Made by a program: the position numbers and the translations under genes
DNA from: Lucifuga dentata
Taxonomy: Eukaryota; Chordata; Actinopteri; Ophidiiformes; Bythitidae
Length of the DNA stretch: 64,000 bases
Direction: 5' to 3'
Assembly (NCBI GenBank): GCA_014773175.1
Contig: VXCM01000128.1
Coordinates: 207,519-271,518, forward strand
Shown here: positions 1 through 11,400 of the stretch, one piece after another
How positions within the stretch are numbered: the stretch's first letter is position 1
Layout: each line of letters begins with the position of its first letter
Notes under the pieces: generated by a model
The model's input: the letters and a program-made list of their open reading frames with translations, nothing else
Database searches by the model: none
What the model was told of the DNA's origin: nothing

Positions 1-698
1 CACCACGAGCACAGGCGCACATGAGGACAGAGAGGCAGCAAGTAGACAGATCTCAAGAGCCATTTCCTGTTCCTGTGCTGTACCCCACTGGGCGCTACTT
101 CCTTTGAGTTCAAATGATGGAGGAAACAAAGTACAGAATGACTTGGCAAGTCAGCATTAATTCTGTGAGTTAAAGTAATATTTTAAATAATGTTTGTTGT
201 ACTTTTTATGACTAAAAAAACTTACCCTTAGTCCCATTGAGAGGTATTGTGATGTGCGTGTGTGTATGTCTGTGCTTGTGATGATCTGACGTAAACCATG
301 TGTAGCGTATTGTTGTCATTACTGTAGAAAGGTGCCACACCTTATCACTCTGCCCTTCTCTCTACTCTCTATTTCCTCTCTTGGTCTCTGTCATTTGATC
401 TCCCACAGTTAGGACAAAACATTAGCGATCTGTCCTTGCAGTCTCATTGGATTAGCGTCACTGTGCATCCACGCAGCTCAGGCCAGTATTGCTTTCACTC
501 AGTACACATTAGCCTAGCATCAGTGTTGCTTTCACTCTTGTCTCATTCTATTAACCTCATGCAATGGCAGTCTGTTAATCTCTTTAGGGAGTCAGAGCTA
601 TGATCTACGGCTGCCCTGTCCAGAGATGACTGGCTTCGTTATTACTCCACTGAGGCACTATGATCTTATAGTATTTGATGTAGTTTCATTAGCTGGTG

Positions 699-1448
699 TT
701 AAAAGACCATATCATCATGTTTGAGCCTAATAAGTTTGCATGTTTGAGCCTAATATATTCAATTTTCATACACGTAATGTTACAATCATTTCCCAAAGCA
801 TTNTTGCATGTTTGAGCCTAATATATTCAATTTTCATACACGTAATGTTACAATCATTTCCCAAAGCATTCTACTGGAACGGTGAATTAAAACATTTTTT
901 CTATCTTCCAGACCACCACTGGTTTCAATTCATTCTGGTACGCTATTAAAATCAACTTATTGATACTTGAAATGTTCTTGGGATAGGTAATCCATCATCG
1001 TGAACAAGACGTGTATTCATTTTTTTTCTTTCGAAGTTACGTAATTTATCATTTAAGCGCAATAAAAAGCGCAGAGTGATCTGAAAATATTTCCTAGTGG
1101 TGCATTCAAGTGCCGTAGTGAAGAACTGACAACAGGAAGTATTTTCAGATCACTCTGCGCTTTTTATTGCGCTTAAATGGTAAAATTATGTAACTTAGAG
1201 AAAAACCTGAATGCACATCCTGTTCGCGATGATGGATTACCTATCCTAAGAATGTTTCAAGTATCAACAAGTTGATTTTAATAGCGTACCAGAATGAACT
1301 GAAACCAATGGCGGTCTGGAAGGGAGGAAAAAAAATGTTTTAATTTACCATTCCAGTAGTATGCTTTGGGAAATGATTGTCACATTACGTGTATGAAAAT
1401 TGAATATATTTGGCTCAAACATGCAAAATGGCTGGTATGGTCCTTTAA
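699..1448. mobile_element. TTAA-ended MITE, palindromic (foldback) copy
   Basis: The element starts TTAAAAGACCATA and ends TGGTCCTTTAA, so both ends carry TTAA next to an inverted AGGACC-like terminal repeat. It shares long stretches with the copies at 2543, 27086, 42082, 48825 and 59811. Unlike those, its right half is an inverted copy of its left half: positions 1035-1092 are mirrored at 1139-1197 and the outer parts pair as well. A spacer of about 48 bases is left in the middle. The left arm also contains a 67-base assembly duplication (736-802 and 804-870). Confidence 0.75.
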
Positions 1449-1922
1449 TGTCATGTTGGTCAGATTGTACGTAATCTTTCCTCAGATCAAATACTTTTAA
1501 CTCACTAGCATGATGCATACAGATTTCAATCCTCCTTGGATTTGTTTACAATCTTCATTGACCGAGACAAAAGGCAAACTGTTCTATACTGGTCCTGCAC
1601 GTTTGAGGTGGTTCCATTTCTTTAAAACAAATGTCTCTTTGTCCAAGAGTAGAGTCAGATGGATGACACACTGCACTTTTACAACAGTGGGCATATAATT
1701 ATTGATCCATAGAATTGATTAGTTCTGCTCTGTGACAGATGGATATTTCAAGATGGACAGGAAGACACAGATAGTGGGAGGTTGCAAGTTGCAGCTGCTG
1801 TCCACATCCTGCCAAGAACCAATTAGTGTCAGAAAAGTGCGTGTTTCATAAATTCTTACCCCATCCATTTTGTCCCTGCCTCCATATTTTTTCTCACTGT
1901 ATTTTCCCTCCATCACAGTCAG

Positions 1923-2240
1923 TAGGGCGGCATGGTGTTCACAGGAGTCAGCAGTGTCACAGGAAGAAATGTTTCGGGTTTGAATTTGGCTCTGGCCTTT
2001 CTGTGTAGAGTTTGCATATTCTCCTTGTGTCTGTGTAGATTTCCTCCCACAGTCAAATACATATCCAGGTCAGGTGACGTGGAAACTTTAAATTGTCCCT
2101 TGTTGTGAGTGTGAATGAGATTATCTATCTGTGTTTATTAGCCTTGGCAACCTGTCCAGGGTGTGCTGTGCCCAGTGGATTCTGGGATAGGCTCCAGCCC
2201 CTGTGACTCTGCACACTGTAAGCTGGTATAAAGAATTGAT
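1923..2240 (+). mobile_element. Degenerate tRNA-type SINE with LINE-like tail
   Basis: The segment opens with GGGCGGCATGGTG and has the order seen in a common teleost repeat. A tRNA-like head is followed by a TTTCTGTGTAGAGTTTGCAT block, a TTTCCTCCCACAGTC block and a tail reading CAACCTGTCCAGGGTGTGC, then GGGATAGGCTCCAGCC. It is diverged, with a decayed B box (GGGTTTGAATTTG). I recognise the pattern from memory; the family name was not checked. Confidence 0.7.
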
Positions 2241-2341
2241 TTGTGGAAAAAATTACTGATTGTGCCTTTAAATACACATTGGTCTCTAATTTCATTCCAC
2301 TGTAATGCTGTCATGATGGCATTTTTGTTTGGTATTGTTTG

Positions 2342-2344
<3 letters not shown>

Positions 2345-2377
<33 letters not shown>
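2345..2377. repeat. (TG)n microsatellite
   Basis: An uninterrupted TG dinucleotide run about 33 bases long, followed by an imperfect GT-rich tail. Confidence 0.95.
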
Positions 2378-2380
<3 letters not shown>

Positions 2381-2542
2381 TGTGCTTGTGCCTGTTTGGT
2401 TATTTTGTAGGTTTGCACTGAGGTTGGTTGAGTGGCTAAATTGAGGTTGTGCTGATGTAGGTCAGGCAGATTGGTGCTCATTTTTACCATAAAATCATGC
2501 TTAGATCTTTGCAAATCCAAATGCAGACAACATTTTTCATGA

Positions 2543-3111
2543 TTCGAAGGAGCATATGGTGATTTTGCATGTTTGAGTCCAATATAAACAACAAACAACA
2601 TACTTCTTCTTACATTACTTACTGCTAACCATTTTCTAAAATATACATTTTAGATTTGTTTTTCCTACCTTCCAGATGGTCATTGGTTTCACTTCATTCC
2701 AGAACGCTATAAAAATCAAGTTGTAGAAACTTGAAATGTGCTTGAGATACATAATCCATCATAACAAGAGCAGCTTAATTTAACTGATCCAACATGGAGC
2801 TACATAAAAAAAAAAATCTATGTCTCCTCCAGGGAATATAGTCCGAGGAGAAAACTGCTTTTACAGCAAAATTAAAATGATGTGTCTTCTACAATTGACT
2901 GTAGGTGTTAGCAGGTAAAACATTGAATTTTAGGTCTGAATTTTGCTCTATCACCAGAGCATTTGATTCTGAAAGATTAAGGGATTTGGCAAATAAATAC
3001 AAAACTAAAATATGGTCTTGTATTTTGGAAAATGGTTGTCAGTCACATAATGTTTTTGCAGGTTTTATTTATTGGGTTGAAACATGCAAAATCGCTGGTG
3101 TGGTCCTTTAA
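2543..3111 (+). mobile_element. TTAA-ended MITE, copy 2
   Basis: The left end is worn (TTCGAAGGAGCATATGGTGATTT) and the right end is intact (GTGTGGTCCTTTAA). The inner sequence follows the family order: the GCATGTTTGAGTCCAATA end block, a CTTCCAGA...CATTGGTTTCA block, a GAGATACATAATCCATCA block, and a right half with TTGATTCTGAAAGATTA. It has no coding capacity. Confidence 0.75.
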
Positions 3112-3174
3112 GCAGGCAGAGGGGCATACACAGACCTCTGAAAACTGATTCACCCATCCATGTATTCCAAATAC

Positions 3175-3251
3175 TCGTGTATCCCGTCTAGGGTTGTGGA
3201 ACCCAGGACCTTCATGTTCGAGGCGACAATGCTAACCACCAAGCCACTGTA
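3175..3251 (-). mobile_element. SINE head fragment, reversed
   Basis: Read on the minus strand this gives ACAGTGGCTTGGTGGTTAGC, then ATTGTCGCCTCGAACATGAA, then GGTCCTGGGTTCC. That is the tRNA-like head (A box, then B box) of the same type of SINE as at 1923-2240. Only the head is present. Confidence 0.6.
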
Positions 3252-4194
3252 AACAAGTGGCAAATCATCTTTTTGACTGCTGCTATTAAATATTAATACT
3301 AAAGGGCTCAAGGGCCACTGAAGTCATCAGGTTTCAGATTCTACTGCAGAACAGTATAAAAAGCAGACATTGTCTGTTACTTTTAAGGACACTGCCTCAA
3401 GAAATATAGGATTCCCATTCAGAAATTCATATAATCTATGGTCTCCATATCCCGCATATTGCTCTGGGATTTCTAATATATGAATAAAAGCAAATAGAAC
3501 CCTCCCTTTCTCAAACTTTTAAAATTGAATGAAGGGACTTTAAGAGAGAAAAGATGGATGTTCCCTGACATACTACTACACTGCTGAGCGATGGTGCTGA
3601 GGATTTATAGTGATAGGGAGCTATAAGCTTTGGGAGATGGGGACAGACTGGGGGGATAGACAGCGAGATGTGGATTTTCTTGTGTGTAGTAGACCTCCTC
3701 CATTCATGTGCAGCCCCACTGACCCAAAAGATCAGAGACCTGGGGCTGTCACATTCTATCTGCATCCATCCTTTTGCTGATGAAGAATGCATCTCTGGAC
3801 TATTGAGGTTGTTCAGGGTAGTTGGTAGAAGTGTATGTCTGTAGGGATAAAGTGAAGGCTTTGCCAGAAGAACTGAATGACCTCATTCCTACTGATCCCC
3901 CCTCCTTTTTTTTTTTTTCAGTCTTCCTGTGTCTCTGCCAGGTGCTTTCAGACTGGCTGCACTCTGGATTGGAAATTAAGTTAGGGTGAAAAGAGTCACT
4001 GGCAGACAGACAGACATAAAGTCCTGGTTCCCTTTATGCTGGGAAGTAAGAAAAGATGTCACCTAATTTCTGCAGAATACATATAAACAAATAGCTGCAG
4101 AGGTACTAAACTGCAAGTCCAGAGGAAGATCTCTCTGTGGGATGAGTCTACATGGAGTTTTGTCTCACTGCCTCACTCATATTAACCCTTTTTC

Positions 4195-4236
4195 ACAATT
4201 TATGTCTCTCTCTTTGCAGAGACAGACATAAATTGT
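4195..4236. repeat. Near-perfect short inverted repeat
   Basis: Arms of 19 bases (4195-4213 and 4218-4236; 18 of 19 pair) flank a 4-base loop, TTGC. The arms begin ACAATTTATGTCT and end AGACATAAATTGT. The loop is very short for a microRNA precursor. Confidence 0.8.
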
Positions 4237-6945
4237 CTCCCTGTCTGTCCTCCTTTTCTTTATAAAGTTTTTTATTGTCAATGAAAACACAAACACATGA
4301 ATGATCCTGGATGAAAAGGAAGTTGCGTTTAGAAAATTCTACATAAAGAATCAAAAGAGTGAATTCTGAGAATGTTGTCTTGACATTTTTGATCCCTTCT
4401 CATCATCAAGTTTTGTTGCACGTTTTGTATGCAGGGTAAAGAGCTGGCCCTTTTTAATTCAGAGATAAGCACCAGCTTTGTATGGGATGTTAATGATGCT
4501 CTGGGATATTTATTTACAGCACTTTACTCTGGGGAGGAGCAGACCTTCAGATGTGAGCATTAGACAGATGGCCTGCATGGTTTACTGACCTACCTCTGCA
4601 TGTGAGTCATGATTGTGAGGATGAGGTTTATTTCTGACCTCTTTAGATGCCCCATATCTTTGTGTATAATGTACAGGTATTTCATTTTGGCACAGTTCTT
4701 GAATTATGATTATTTTGTTAAATTTAAAGAAGTATTTATACTAAAAGTAAGGCAGTGAAAAGCTTTGTTTTTTTTGTTTTTTTTTTAGCAGCAATCAGGT
4801 ATCACTGGTCATTTTTTTCAGCCCCTTGAAGTAATTTATGGGCTGTGATATGACATTAGCAAGAATTATAATATACTTATTGCTCAAATGTAGAGATGAG
4901 CATTGTCTCATAAAAAGCATCATTGGACTGAGATCCAGTGAAATTTTCCTGATCTACCTATTAGTTGTTTCAATTTTTACAATCTTTCCACGATCATACT
5001 AGAGTTTGTAATGTTTAAAAGCCACTGCTAAGCGGGTTTATTCAGATTTATACTTGCTGATTCATTATAAGATTTTAGACCAGGGTTAGGCCATGATTTA
5101 AGTTTTTCAGTGATGGTACCAGCTGTACCAATTTGTAGGCTGTGTTGACTGCTTTGTACTACTTTCATCAGGCAGGTTGTTGTGACAAAGTGCAACATGA
5201 CAAACAAAGAAGAGGTGTAGATGTGTGAGGTTTCAACCATGACTAAAGTTAAATAAATAAATACATTAATTAATTAAAAATAGAAATAGCAGTATAAATA
5301 TCTTCCAGTGGTTGTGCGATTAGTCATTTGACCCACATGTGAAACACTTGCCACAGCAGTGTGTGGATTTGCTGCTATTTGATGGTGATGTGTTCACTCC
5401 AAATATGAATGAAACTGGAACAATCCTGGGGTACACTGACAGTAGAGCAAACTCCTGCTCTAATTCCTACTCATTAAGCACACACAGCTACACACAGCTG
5501 CCCACCCACACACTCTCTCTCCCACCCCTTCCCTGAGGCAAAGAGGCTTTACTTGGCCTGCCTGCTGAGGTTGACCTGATTTTTTTTTTTTTTTTTTTTT
5601 TTGTGTGTATTTCTGCGTGTTTGTGAACCAGACTGGGATGGCAGCATAGCCCAATACTTCTGTGGCAGTGGGGAGTGTGTCTCTGATTGTTGGCAAGCGT
5701 GAGTTTGTAGATGGGAATGTGGGGCAGTGTGCTACAGAGATTTTATAGAATATGAGATTCACATTGTAAGTGTATCACCCATACCCCTAACCCTTCAAAA
5801 ATTGATTGTATTATTGATTCAAAGCCCAGGTAAGTACTGTATTTGCATCAGTGACAGTTTAGGTTGAGTGCCAAGTTTTCCGTTGTATTCATTGTGTTAT
5901 TATTCTGTAGATATTTGTTTAATAATTGTTTTGCTTCTTTTTTATGTACATCAGTCTTTTTCCTCCTTGCCAGCTGGATCTCACCACAATCCTTTTCAAT
6001 TCATAATCCTGCACTAGCCAAACTGTAGTAACATGCAGGTGCACTAACAATCTAGTAATGTGCGCCATGTGGCTGATAGGACTTGAATGAATGTAACAGT
6101 GAATGAATGGAAATGTTTATCCTCTTCTGGCTTAAGTACATCCTTCATCTACTATTCACAGCATGTTGGCTTCCTTCCCAGCATTGGTACCCTCCTGTCC
6201 CCGCCCCCATGTTCTGTTCTTGGCCAGGCATGTTGACGCCATACTCCCCAGAATCCATGCCAGGCACAAAATCACATGCAAAACTCCTTGAAAACATCAA
6301 ACATTTGAGTTCACAAATCCCAGGGATGTCGCATAGGCTCTTCCTAGTTGCCTTTTAATTTTGACAGATTATAGTTCAGAATATGACAAGACAACCTGGC
6401 TAAAGAGCCACAGAAGCATGTGATTTGCTCATCTGAAGCCAGTGTCAGCATGTGAAATTTGCAACCCTTAAGCCAAAGCCAGTCACATAAGAAATTGATC
6501 TCTCTCTCATGTGACCACGTGGCTTCATGTCTGCTTGTGTGCTGAGCTGCATTTACTATTGCTTAGCATTTAATTTTCTTCTTCCACTCAACCTGTATTT
6601 GAAATGTTCCTCTTTACAGAACCAAAGACATCAGTGGTATTTCAGTCATTGGCTGACATAGACATTGCTTACAAAGCATTAACATTAAATACTGTAGCTC
6701 TAAAGGTAATGAATAGAAAAAGGAGAAAAGGGATTTAGACAAGATGGAAATGTTGTAGACACTGATCTACCGTTCTTTACTAGATCAATATAGAGTAATT
6801 CATTTCACAATTCATTTCACTGTGTCAAAGCTGGGAACATTACTTTTTTTGAGTTATCTTGAGTTTTTCAGTGTCTCAAATCAAACCATATTATACAAAC
6901 TGGTCAAATCCTCTGTAACAGTCTCTCTGTCTCTCCTTCCTGCAG

Positions 6946-8427
6946 CTGTGTGATCCATCTTTCGATGCCTTTGTTGGCATCTAATGGAAGAAAAATCACC
7001 AATCAGGTCTGCTATGGTATCCAGACTGCCTAAGTTCGGTGGACGCTCCTCAACCAGTGGCACCATCCCCTTGTCCAATGGTTCCTCACAGCCAACCACC
7101 CCTACCCAGGATGGCAAAACCACTCCCCTAGGAACATGCCCAAATGGGGTTATTCGTACTTCTCCTTTTTCTCTGAAATGGAAGCGAGATGAAAAAACGA
7201 AAACCACCAGTCTCTCCAGCCCCTCCACCCCCACTAGCACTGGGGATGGATCTTGTGAAGACAAGACGACTCAGATTCAATTTTCCTCTTCAGGGAAGGA
7301 GTTAAAGAATTCATCTCCAGGCACACTTAAGATGCGGCGGTCTGGATCTTTGATGGTTGCTGTATCCACCCCTAAGGTCATTCCCAAGCAGTCTTTGAAG
7401 ATGAGTCCCAAAGTAGAGACCAAGCTTGGCCCAAGCCCGCTGAATGGGGGTCCTAAAATGGGCCAAAATGGCTCTAGCATTCCCGCACGGCCTGGATCAG
7501 AGTCCCGCCTTGTACGCCCAAGGTTAGGCTCTCCTCGAAGCAGCTCTCAAGACAGCCTGTGTCACTCCAGCGACAGCCTTAAAAACTTGGCAATGGACAA
7601 CATGGTCCGTTCCAACAGCTTCACCCACTTTAAGCAGATTCCTTCACCCACCAACCAGCCTATGACACGATCCTTCTCCTTCAACCGGGCTGTGGAGCTG
7701 GCTAAGCCCCTGGCCAACACTCAGCTCCAACCACCACGGAGTAGCTTCCTCAAACCCCCCCAGTTGAGCAATGGGAGAGTGGGCTTAGGGCTTGGAACTT
7801 TTAATGGGATCCTGGGAGGTACAGGGGGTCTAGGTGGAGGGCATGGAGGACTTAAATACAGCAGAACGTCGCCAGCAGCCTCCTCTTCACCCAACCCCTC
7901 AGCCACCCCAGCACCCAGTACTCCCAGTGCTTTGAAGAAGCCACTGATCCCCAGTTGTGTGCTGAACAAGACATTAGGCAGCAGTGGAGGGCCTTTGGGC
8001 TACAGGCTGCCTCGACCTGGGCAGGCCAAACAGAAGCCCCTTTTACCAGGTCTGGTGAATAGGGACATCAAACCTTCAACTACCCCTGAAGGGGTAATAG
8101 ACACTGAGTCTACAAGTGAGGCTCACAGTGGCCCCCACAGTGACAGTGATGGAAGCTCTGGGACAAGAGAAAAAAGAGAGGGAGGCAATGTGCTTAGGCA
8201 GCATTCTAGCCAGGGAGCGGGGGAGGCTGTAGAAGATATGTCCTTTTCTTCTGCCTCCTCTCTAGACAGAGGCGACATCAGTGAGGAGTTTCTTGATGAT
8301 TTTGACAGCATGGGAGATATACTTATTGATGGGGATCTGCCTTACAATGGAGAAACTGGTAGTGCCCAGAACTGCCTACGCAGCTTTCTCAGTGAGACCA
8401 TGGACTGGGGAACTGTGGACCTGATGG
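6946..8427 (+). CDS. ccser2: ccser2 first coding exon (5-prime UTR tail plus residues 1-481)
   Basis: The acceptor is a pyrimidine tract ending CTTCCTGCAG at 6945. The start is the ATG at 6984, because the peptide opens MEEKSPIRSAMVSRLPKFGG, matching the MEEK...SKLPKYG start of CCSER2. The exon encodes a long disordered Ser/Pro/Gly-rich region. It contains an SxIP-type motif (SSIP, residues 164-167) in a basic Pro/Ser context, as used by EB-binding microtubule plus-end proteins. It also holds the conserved block MVRSNSFTHF...RSFSFNRAVELAKP (about residues 207-245), a Gly-rich stretch and an acidic end (EEFLDDFDSMGDILIDGD). The donor is ATGG|GTAATA, leaving one base of a split Gly codon. If the following 89-base intron is retained, the frame runs on to a stop at 8481-8483. 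Confidence 0.92.
6965..7033 (+). promoter_or_regulatory. Overlapping upstream ORF at the ccser2 start
   Basis: An ATG at 6965, in the same exon and 19 bases before the main start, opens a 22-codon frame that ends at TAA 7031-7033, inside the main coding sequence in another frame. Overlapping upstream frames of this kind often lower translation of the main frame. Use of this ATG is inferred, not shown. Confidence 0.4.
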
Positions 8428-11400
8428 GTAATAAAATAGAATGTGTACATACTCACAATTTGATTCCAGTACCACAACAGTGACCTATAAAGTGCTTATT
8501 ATGTATCCTCCTGCAGGCCACAAAGATGAAAGTTCTATGCAGGAGTCCCAGGTACCCCTGGTGTTGTCTCCAGAGGGTGGTGATGTGCCTCAAGGTTCAT
8601 CTCTGGAGATATCACNAGGTACCCCTGGTGTTGTCTCCAGAGGGTGGTGATGTGCCTCAAGGTTCATCTCTGGAGATATCACCCTCCAACAGCTCTGGTG
8701 GAACATACATGTGGGATGAAGAGGGTCTTGAGCCTCTTGGTGGGCCTGGGACGCATCCTTGCGACAGCTATGATGACTCAGAACTCAACAGCATGGTGAG
8801 TCCAGTTATTGATCAATTCTATTTGATCAACTAAATGATTAGTTGAATAATTGTCTTAGCATTAACTATATTTTAAAGTATAGCTTTTTAGGTTTTATAT
8901 GACACATGACACATGACACCCTGATAATGGAATAGCCACTTTTGCTGACTCTGCCAATAAACCCTCTGCTTCACACCTCTACTTAAGTCAATTGTGATGT
9001 AGCTTATCGCTTATATCAGAAAAGCAAAGGTGGTAGAAAGCATCCAAGACCCTTTAGCAATGATTTGGTTGCTAAGGATAAAAACTTGACAACACTTAAA
9101 GCTAGTACAAGTTAGCAAAAAATAAGCATATTTGACTAAAAAAAAAAAAAAAAAAANAAAAAAAAAAAAAAAAAGCAAGTTCTGCAGTGTGCCTACAGTC
9201 TACATGCCTCTATAGTAATTAAATATTTTGTGTTTTACATGCCCTGTAGTATCACAACTTAAAGCCAACTGTATGGTACTTTTATCTGTATCTAGTATTT
9301 ACTTTTACCAAGCACATACATAGTATGTCTTTTTCTAGAGCCTTTTTGCTATATTTCAGTGCCTTGATACAACTTAATAGCATCAATTCCATTTTTAAAT
9401 GATTCCTGATTCCTTTACTATTTAGAGATTAGATGAGCTAAATGGGAAAGTAAAAACTGTTTACCACCAGCTCCCACTGGCCATTTTATACTTGGATCTT
9501 CCTGAAGTAGCCACCATCTCTCTCTTCTGTACTCATATATTTCATGTTTGATCTCAGGAATGAATAAAGAGCTTAAAATGAGCTGGATTAAAAATGGTAT
9601 AATCATATAATCAGGCTTGGTGTGTTTCCTGTTTTTTTTCTTACAGTGGGGTTTTATTATGTGATGGAATTGTAATCCATTAAGCCTCCTATAATGGATC
9701 CATAGGAACTACCAAAGCATTAGGAATGGGGTTGGGGGGCTTTAGTCATGTGTATCTAATTACTAGTCATTAATGTTTGCATGCACGTGTAATAGATTTT
9801 CTGAACTGCGATCATGTTGGGGAGTCAATCTCAGTGAACCCTCAGTAAAATAATGTACAAATTGACCTAAGTTATCAAAAATGAGTGCAGGTTTTTTTTT
9901 CTTAATGAATGGAACAACAGCACATGCACCATCAGACTCTACTGTATCACTATCATTTATAACGATGCTGAATTAAAGCTTTCGCAATCAGTCAACATTT
10001 CCTTTAAAATTGTTCATTAATAGAAGGTTTTCAACAAACACAGTGCTCTATAGTGACATCTAATGGTCAAATACAAGATGAGCACCTGCTTATCACCTGT
10101 AGCTGTATCTGCATAAATTGGTTCTCCCCAGTTCTTGAAAAATGTTATCTGGTGTCAAAACATAATTTAATTGCATGCTATTTGAGTGCATCACTTTAAA
10201 TTAATAAACAAATACCATCATAGCTGTATGACACCATTATCTTCGCTGCAACTCCTTGAATACCCACAAAGCCTGCACCAGAACTTCACGTCCTTTCAAC
10301 ATAAACTATTTCCACATAAACTAAATAAGTTTTTGGCTCATTTCTCAAAGCTTCAGTATCAAGGGTAAAATCAGCAATTGTTGAAACTACAAAATATAAT
10401 ATATCCCGAAGAATGTCACCACCAAATCCAAGCATTAATGGTTTAGCTGTGGGACTGAGTTGAATATTAGCATATAGACCTTCTTCTGTGAGGCATTTTT
10501 TGCATACCATGTTTGTAGCCTTAGTGAATAGGCATTGGCTCAGACCTTAGCTTGTGTATTTTGCCATCTTGTCAACCTTTGTCTGTAGGGTGGATTGGTG
10601 TGTATGTGGGTGTTAGAAATATTTAATTTGTTCCGTGTTTTGACTGCTTTACTCCTGGCAGGATAAGTATTAGAAGCATGTTCTATGGATTGTGGTACCA
10701 AGTACCACAAAGCTCAGAACTTACTTAGCTGCTCATGACATGAACAGATTGAACACGTAGATTATATATTTATGATTGTTAAATATTTGTTTAATCATTG
10801 CTTTTTTGTCATTCACAAAATATTGCAAGAAGCTGACTGTGTTGTTGAATTGGATAGATATAAATTCAAAACCATTTAAAATAATTCTGTTTATTAAAAG
10901 GTTACAGTTAGGGAGGTTAGGGATTCATAGCCAAGGTAGCTATGGGTTCAGTGGGGTTCAGTTTATCTGTAGAATGTCTCTTATGTGAGTGTGTTGTTGC
11001 AGCCACAATCCTTGCCCTTGGGCAAAACAAAGAACCCCCTAACTTTCTTTCTTTCTTTCTTTTTTTTTTTTGTACTTCTATCGCTGTATAGTTATAAACA
11101 ATTGTCTGATTTCAGCTGATTAAAATAGGTGGAAACATAATTACCCTATTACATTATGTAAAATGGCCATCAAAAAAATCTTTGATATAGTCTTGTCAGT
11201 ACTCTCAGTATAGCTCTATGGTAACTGAACATATAACATGTGGGCATTGACCTCCCTTAGCGAGATACAGAACACTCATAAGAGAAGAATAGAATAAAAA
11301 TAGTCTTTGCTATAACATTTAGAGGACTGATGAGGAGCAGAGAGAGTGAGAGATTTAGAGGAAAAATGGAGGAAAAAAAGGGAGAGAGAGTTAGTGACTG

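Larger units (their letters stand above)
1..6945. other. Upstream flank or first intron of ccser2, no gene seen
   Basis: No open frame here shows coding character or splice-linked homology. The stretch carries two TTAA-ended MITE copies (699-1448 and 2543-3111), a SINE (about 1923-2240), a reverse SINE head (about 3175-3251), a TG microsatellite (2345-2377), a poly-T run (5581-5602) and a 19-base-arm hairpin (4195-4236). The non-coding first exon and promoter of ccser2 could lie here or further upstream; I cannot locate them from sequence alone. Confidence 0.6.

Noticed and set aside
6881..7264. 127-codon minus-strand frame
   Set aside because: It is the antisense shadow of the first ccser2 exon.
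8550..8682. Direct repeats as a tandem protein repeat or CRISPR-like array
   Set aside because: Only two exact copies around a single N, as at five other places in the window, so assembly overlap explains them.
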